Source: Glandiceps talaboti (Eukaryota > Hemichordata > Enteropneusta > Spengelidae). From it: 64,000 bases of DNA. The notes beneath the pieces are model-generated. The model was not told the origin of the DNA, ran no database searches, and worked only from the letters and a program-made list of their open reading frames with translations. The stretch covers positions 15,661,246 through 15,725,245 of the forward strand of contig NC_135555.1 of assembly GCF_964340395.1 (NCBI RefSeq), read 5' to 3'. Positions 59,701 to 64,000 of this stretch are shown in pieces. Position numbers and translations under genes: made by a program. Within the stretch, counting starts at the first letter, position 1, and each line of letters opens with the position of its first letter.

Positions 59701-62175
59701 CTTTAAACCATGGGCCCAGGATCTATGCATAAACCCACATGCAAGTATCTTCATTGATTCAAAGTACATTGTACATTGAGTGTATATTAACCAAGGTATT
59801 GCTAATAATGTAACAACATTTGTTCCACTATGTGTTTGACATGACAATTTTCTGCACAATTCTTCAAATTGCACATTAAACTTATAAAATAAAATATTTA
59901 ACATAAAATGTTCATTGAGAACAATTCTTTAGGTTAACAGTCATTTTCAATATTTTTTCCAATTAGTTTATAAAAATTGCATTCAGAATCTCATAAAATT
60001 ATCACATGCAAAGTGTTGTCGTAATGAAATAATTTGACTGTGGTATTAAATAAAAATAATGTTTTAAATAAATATACATGTAATGTGTATACCTTTATCC
60101 ACTGAGCTGATTCATAGGGTACCATGTCAGTTAAACATTTGATGAAAAACGTAAAACTCTTCTTATTATTGGCAAGACTTGAAGTACTGTCCTTGAAACA
60201 TGTCTGTGTAAAAACAAAAAATATGTCATTGTTTTCAATACTAGGATTTGACATCTCTATGAACACAACACATTCTGAACTCTCTGGATTACAACATGCA
60301 CTGATTGGTCCTGGTGAGTCCTGAGATCCATGCCCACCTTCATGAATTTATTCTGCATGTTTGAAACTCCTTTTCTGTTCCTCAAGTTACATGACCGACC
60401 CAAATTTTCAGCTCCAACATCAAAATACAAAAGTATTATCATATTTGCCCTCCCTTGTTAACATTTTGCAGAACAGTGCCTTCTCTGACAAGAATAAGCA
60501 AGTAAGTGTCAGGACTGTTCATCATCTACAGTCATGGTGGCGACGATGACATTTGTTCATGAACAGAGCATTTCTTTCATGATGGAAGTTATTCAATTAG
60601 GGGGCTGAGAACATGACAATTTGTGTTGAGAAGCTGGAAAAGGGTTTGGAATCCAATAAAAAGAAGATAGAGAGGAGGAAAAGGTGATGCAGAGAAACAT
60701 GAAGATGATGATTTTATATTTTTTTACTTTTTATTTAAATCGCCTGACCGACCCATAGTTGCCATGAAAATGTAATGAGAAACATAAAAAAAACAGAGTC
60801 ATCCTAATGTACACTCTATAATTTAGTCTATGTGATGGTCAGGATCAAGAGCATCTAGAGTACCTGGGATGAGAAGGAGGGTGAGAAAGAAGAGATGCCA
60901 ACATGTCAACTTTGAGCTTTTCAAATCTGACTAATTAGCATAATTAGACCTGCCACAAGATAACCCATCAATTTCCTTACAGAAAACAAACTGATGAAAT
61001 CAATTTGTAAAAACAAAGTTACATAATTTATCCTAAGGGAAAGATAATAATTATGAAATCTAAGCTAACCTGAAACCATTGGCTGTATGATTGAAAGACA
61101 TGAGCGCCCTCTAGAGATGCTTGTCTGACTAGAAGGAAAGCTGTGGTAAACTTCTCCTGGTCATTGTCTTCAAAGGCTTCCTGTAGGAGACACTGGATCC
61201 AATCTATAAATAAAATTGTAACATATCAACATCTGAATTCATTAGACTTATTTTATATTTCTTAATAGCTGAAAATTGAATCAATTTACTTTCATAGGCA
61301 GTCAACTGTCATTGCCTTTGTATTGTATCAAAGTTGACTACACTTCTATACTAGACAGACAGACAGACACACATACACATACATACACACACACATACAT
61401 ACATACATACACACATACATACATACATACATACATATATACATACATACATACATACATACATACATACATACATACATACATACACAAACACACACAC
61501 ACAAGTTGGGTGGACTGATGAAGAGCTAGCTGAATGAATGAATGAATGAATGAATGAATGAATGAATGAATTAATTAATTAATAATAATTAATTAATTAA
61601 TTAATGAATACAAGATTGGATTTAAAAAAATACAATTTTGCTGGGCATAAAAGTGGCATAACTCAAGTTTTAATATCAAGTCACACTGGTGTTTTACGAA
61701 GAACCCTACAGTGACCACTGAACATTTTACACGCACCTAAAAACAACAACAAAACCCTCGCAAGGAATATGACAATGAGACAGATTAATTTATATACATG
61801 TTAGATACCAACACATTTGTGTCTCAGAACCTGTGACATTTCAAATGTTATATGTCTGACCATAAATGTAACTATCAAATGCAACAACTCACAAATTATG
61901 TCTCACCTTTAAGTTTACTTGCCGCCTCCTTGAAGTAGACAAGGAAAGTAGCTGTAAATGATAACATGGACTGCCAATTTACCTAGGAAAGAAACCAACA
62001 GAAAGATTATTAAATGTAATGCACAGCTCTGTTGAGAAAGATTTCAATTGATAATTTTTATATAGAACAAATCCAATTTCAGAGAGAAAGTAACTAGAAT
62101 GTGGTAGTGTCTGTGGTTCTGAAATGTTTTATTTCAGTCTTCATTTTTCGTTTATTTTTTGGGGTGTTTGTGTCT

Positions 62176-62209
<34 letters not shown>

Positions 62210-63422
62210 TTGTTTGTCTGTCTGTCTGTCTGTCTGTCTGCCTGTTTGTTTGTAAGTTTGTTGGGTTTTTTTGAGGTGTCAGCTTTCGTATCATAAGAAA
62301 CATAGCCAGGATGAAACTAGCCTCACTTTGATCTTCTTTAACATATGCTCAGTGCCATGATTGTAATGTTGTCATTTTTACTACTCTATGCTAAATCATC
62401 ACTTGTCAAGATTGACTCACATCTGGTCTATCTACAACTCTTTGTAGTATCTGCATAACTGTATCTTCAGAGTCCATGACAAGGAGAATTTCTCTGTACA
62501 TAGACGTCACTCTCTGTGGTGTCTGTGCATATGTCCATTTACACTGCATACTAATTGCATCTATGGCTAGGAAACAAAACAACATTAAATAATAAATATA
62601 TATTCATGAATTTTTTTTTTTTTTTTTTTTGAGGGGGCCCCAAGGGGGTATTCAAATTTTGTGTCCTTAGAATAATGATTTTTAAAACATTTCTATTGCG
62701 TACACCTTCCCTCAACTGAAGTAAAGATGAAACCGCTGCCTGATCATTGGCATGAGACTTACATGTACATATAATTTCAATTGAATGAAGGAACCAAATA
62801 ATATTTGCGGCCAGTTTATCCTACTACATCAATAGTGAAACAGCTGTAAACTGAAAGTGCTCCCTTCAGTTTGTTTCTAAATATAAGGCTTACTTTAGGT
62901 CTAACAGGATTATATCAGTAAATAGTGTACATTTAAAAAAAACCTGTTTTTTAAGGCTCGCAAGCATTAACAAAACGTCAAAAAACAACATGTTACTGAA
63001 AAATTTACAATTTGATATTAGTATGTATACATTCATTTACTCACTAAATACCAATCAAGCTCAAATACACTATTTTTGCTGATAAATCAAAATGTTTTCA
63101 ATTAATGGTATCTCTTAAAGATCTCTCTTACTTTGGGAGCTCAAAGTGGGTATCTGGATTGTTTGACAAAAACACATCTTAAACAGGAAACATAAAAAAA
63201 ACACTTTCATACAAACATATATCGATGATTTGTTTAATCGTTAAAAACACAAACCTTTAATTGTAGAATTACTGGTCAGAATCTGAGTAATTTGATGATT
63301 GATGAATCTGTGTAAGACAGACTGTGATATACCAGTATGTAATCTTGTTACTTGAAACAAATCTATGAAACTGTGTGGAGCTCCATCAATGGCTAACTGC
63401 TTCTGATACTTGTTGACAATCT
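45499..63422 (-). CDS. FANCA: Fanconi anemia group A protein, C-terminal 1,195 residues (5' partial, 30 exons)
   Basis: FANCA is a scaffold of the nuclear Fanconi core complex that promotes FANCD2-FANCI monoubiquitination during repair of DNA interstrand crosslinks. Thirty exons join in phase to a TAG at 45499-45501. Matches to the human protein, in order, include [40 protein letters not shown] followed by [44 protein letters not shown] with [60 protein letters not shown] and, near the end, [20 protein letters not shown]. Vertebrate FANCA has about 1,450 residues, so some 250-300 N-terminal residues lie beyond 63422, probably past the window. The downstream end is duplicated at 28.9-29.3 kb. 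The identification is firm; a few exon borders rest only on splice sites and phase. Confidence 0.93.
45737..45860. repeat. (GA)n microsatellite
   Basis: GA repeats with CGAGCGAGAG interruptions, in the last intron of FANCA; paralogous to the array at 29342. Confidence 0.95.
46930..47161. mobile_element. TA-flanked MITE, copy 2 (232 bp)
   Basis: Ends GGGAACTTGCAA and TTGCAAGCTCCC, bordered by TA at 46928-46929 and 47162-47163. Same family as 36344-36583; its terminal repeats are a perfect pair except for one position. It lies in a FANCA intron. Confidence 0.88.
48955..49080. repeat. (CCA)n / (CACCAT)n array
   Basis: CCA repeats with two nearly identical blocks containing AACACGACAAACACCATCAC. 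Confidence 0.9.
49190..49540 (+). repeat. dispersed octamer-bearing repeat, copy 4
   Basis: Lies inside a FANCA intron. Matches the reverse complement of copy 3 over both halves: the TTATATGCAAATGAGTACAC core near 49272 and the CACTTGCACTCACGTCATGG end near 49515. Confidence 0.6.
49915..50020. repeat. (GACA)n array
   Basis: GACA repeats with interruptions just 5' (plus strand) of the FANCA exon at 50064. Confidence 0.85.
50758..50798. repeat. (CAA)n microsatellite
   Basis: About 13 CAA units within a FANCA intron. Confidence 0.9.
53208..53300. repeat. (GTT)n microsatellite with G run
   Basis: GTT repeats in two blocks, then a run of T and of G. Confidence 0.9.
54398..54431. repeat. (CAGT)n microsatellite
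   Basis: About eight CAGT units in a FANCA intron. Confidence 0.9.
57238..57450. repeat. three-copy tandem repeat, 62-74 bp unit
   Basis: Each unit contains ATCAACAGCGCCCTCTATCA then TGGAGTGAACAAGACTGACA and AGTTCTCAGCTTATCAA. A diverged relative of the unit (CAGCGCCATCTATCTTAGAG) occurs at 58600-58640. The array lies in a FANCA intron. Confidence 0.85.
61358..61605. repeat. (CATA)n, (GAAT)n and (TTAA)n microsatellites
   Basis: CATA/CA repeats to 61503, then GAAT repeats (61534-61570) and TTAA-rich sequence. Confidence 0.92.
62170..62255. repeat. (TCTG)n microsatellite
   Basis: TCTG repeats with TTTG interruptions in a FANCA intron. Confidence 0.9.
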
Positions 63423-63658
63423 CTAAATGAGAATAAAGTGTTTAGAGCATAGTCAGCAATGGTCGGCAATTTTTTTAACACCACTAAAATCATTTGCTGA
63501 AGAAAGTATTCTTTTTATTTACAAAGAAATCATGTACACACACATCATGCTCTCACACCCCCCCCCCATCCCCCCTACCCCCACCCCCGCCAGTTATACT
63601 ATCATTACAAGAAGCAAGTATGACTACCTTGTTCTGTTGCAAACCTTACTTTATTTAA

Positions 63659-63936
63659 AGTGGCCATATGGATGAGGAGTGAGTATTTATTTTGGATTTT
63701 TCATTTATAAAACAATTTTATCATGACTTCCTACTTGCAAAATCATTGTGGAGCAACACTGACCAAGTGCAAATCTAATAGTGCTAAGACTCTAGTAAGA
63801 GCTATTAAAAAAAAACAAAAAACAATGTATTGTACACACAACAAACAACAGTTTACACATTTATCAATCTTTTACATTTTCTTGAGTTACAAACAAGGAC
63901 TTATTATATTACTTAAATGTTATCCATATGGCCACT
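63659..63936. mobile_element. TA-flanked MITE (278 bp)
   Basis: The terminal inverted repeats AAGTGGCCATATGGAT and ATCCATATGGCCACTT match perfectly over 16 bp and both are bordered by TA (63657-63658 and 63937-63938). It has no coding capacity. A truncated relative is at 14041. Confidence 0.88.
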
Positions 63937-64000
63937 TTACAGTTCGCAATACCATCATCAAGTCAATAATAACCGTTTACAGTAATTTCTTGGAGGGAAA

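Larger units (their letters stand above)
57113..63422 (-). other. FANCA: FANCA exons in this window, first third
   Basis: In transcript order: 63255-63422, 62421-62566, 61907-61982, 61070-61203, 60093-60203, 59496-59591, 58848-58910, 58265-58353, 57654-57714 and 57113-57162. All are bounded by AG and GT on the minus strand and join in phase. The exon at 58848 has a second identical donor 24 nt downstream. No further upstream exon was recognised between 63423 and 64000. Confidence 0.88.

Overview
This is a window of a metazoan nuclear genome, not a bacterial or viral one. It is AT-rich, its genes are split by canonical GT..AG introns, and it is crowded with microsatellites, minisatellites and small inverted-repeat elements. 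The genes are animal ones: a Toll-like receptor TIR domain, importin-4 (IPO4), a 3-beta-HSD-family dehydrogenase and FANCA. No vertebrate-type repeats are seen. A marine invertebrate is most likely. A hemichordate or other invertebrate deuterostome is my guess, but the sequence alone does not settle it.

Layout. 1-372 (+) is the 3' end of a Toll-like receptor gene. 373-5905 has no gene I can recognise and is mostly degenerate tandem repeats and microsatellites. 5906-26703 (-) is importin-4: I traced 17 exons with consistent phase from the start codon to about residue 743, but the last third of the protein is not visible. 27012-28112 (+) is an intronless 3-beta-HSD-like gene whose start codon lies 308 bp from the IPO4 start codon in a divergent arrangement. 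28876-29340 is a second, frameshifted copy of the last FANCA exon and its flanks. 29923-32149 (+) is a probable two-exon gene for a small single-pass membrane protein that I do not recognise. 31782-31960 is a tRNA-derived SINE. 32.5-34.2 kb is a long inverted repeat around a (TTGG)n core. 37.43-42.03 kb is a 4.6 kb minisatellite with a 27-bp unit and higher-order structure. 45499-63422 (-) is the C-terminal 1,195 or so residues of FANCA in 30 exons; its 5' exons lie beyond the window.

Mobile DNA is the most distinctive part. Two long hairpin elements near 23.8 and 24.5 kb carry the same 20-base terminal inverted repeat and are flanked by 9-bp target duplications, as in Mutator-type insertions. 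Both sit inside a larger inverted-repeat element that carries the remains of a protein gene. A 629-bp foldback element is made of head-to-head arrays of a unit containing CCCCGGG. Two TA-flanked MITE families, a 470-bp palindrome, an 80-nt hairpin family and a dispersed repeat carrying POU-type octamer motifs are also present. The genes have separate roles: innate immunity (TLR), nuclear import (IPO4), steroid or sterol oxidation (3-beta-HSD) and interstrand crosslink repair (FANCA). I see no operon-like functional grouping beyond the shared IPO4/HSD promoter region.
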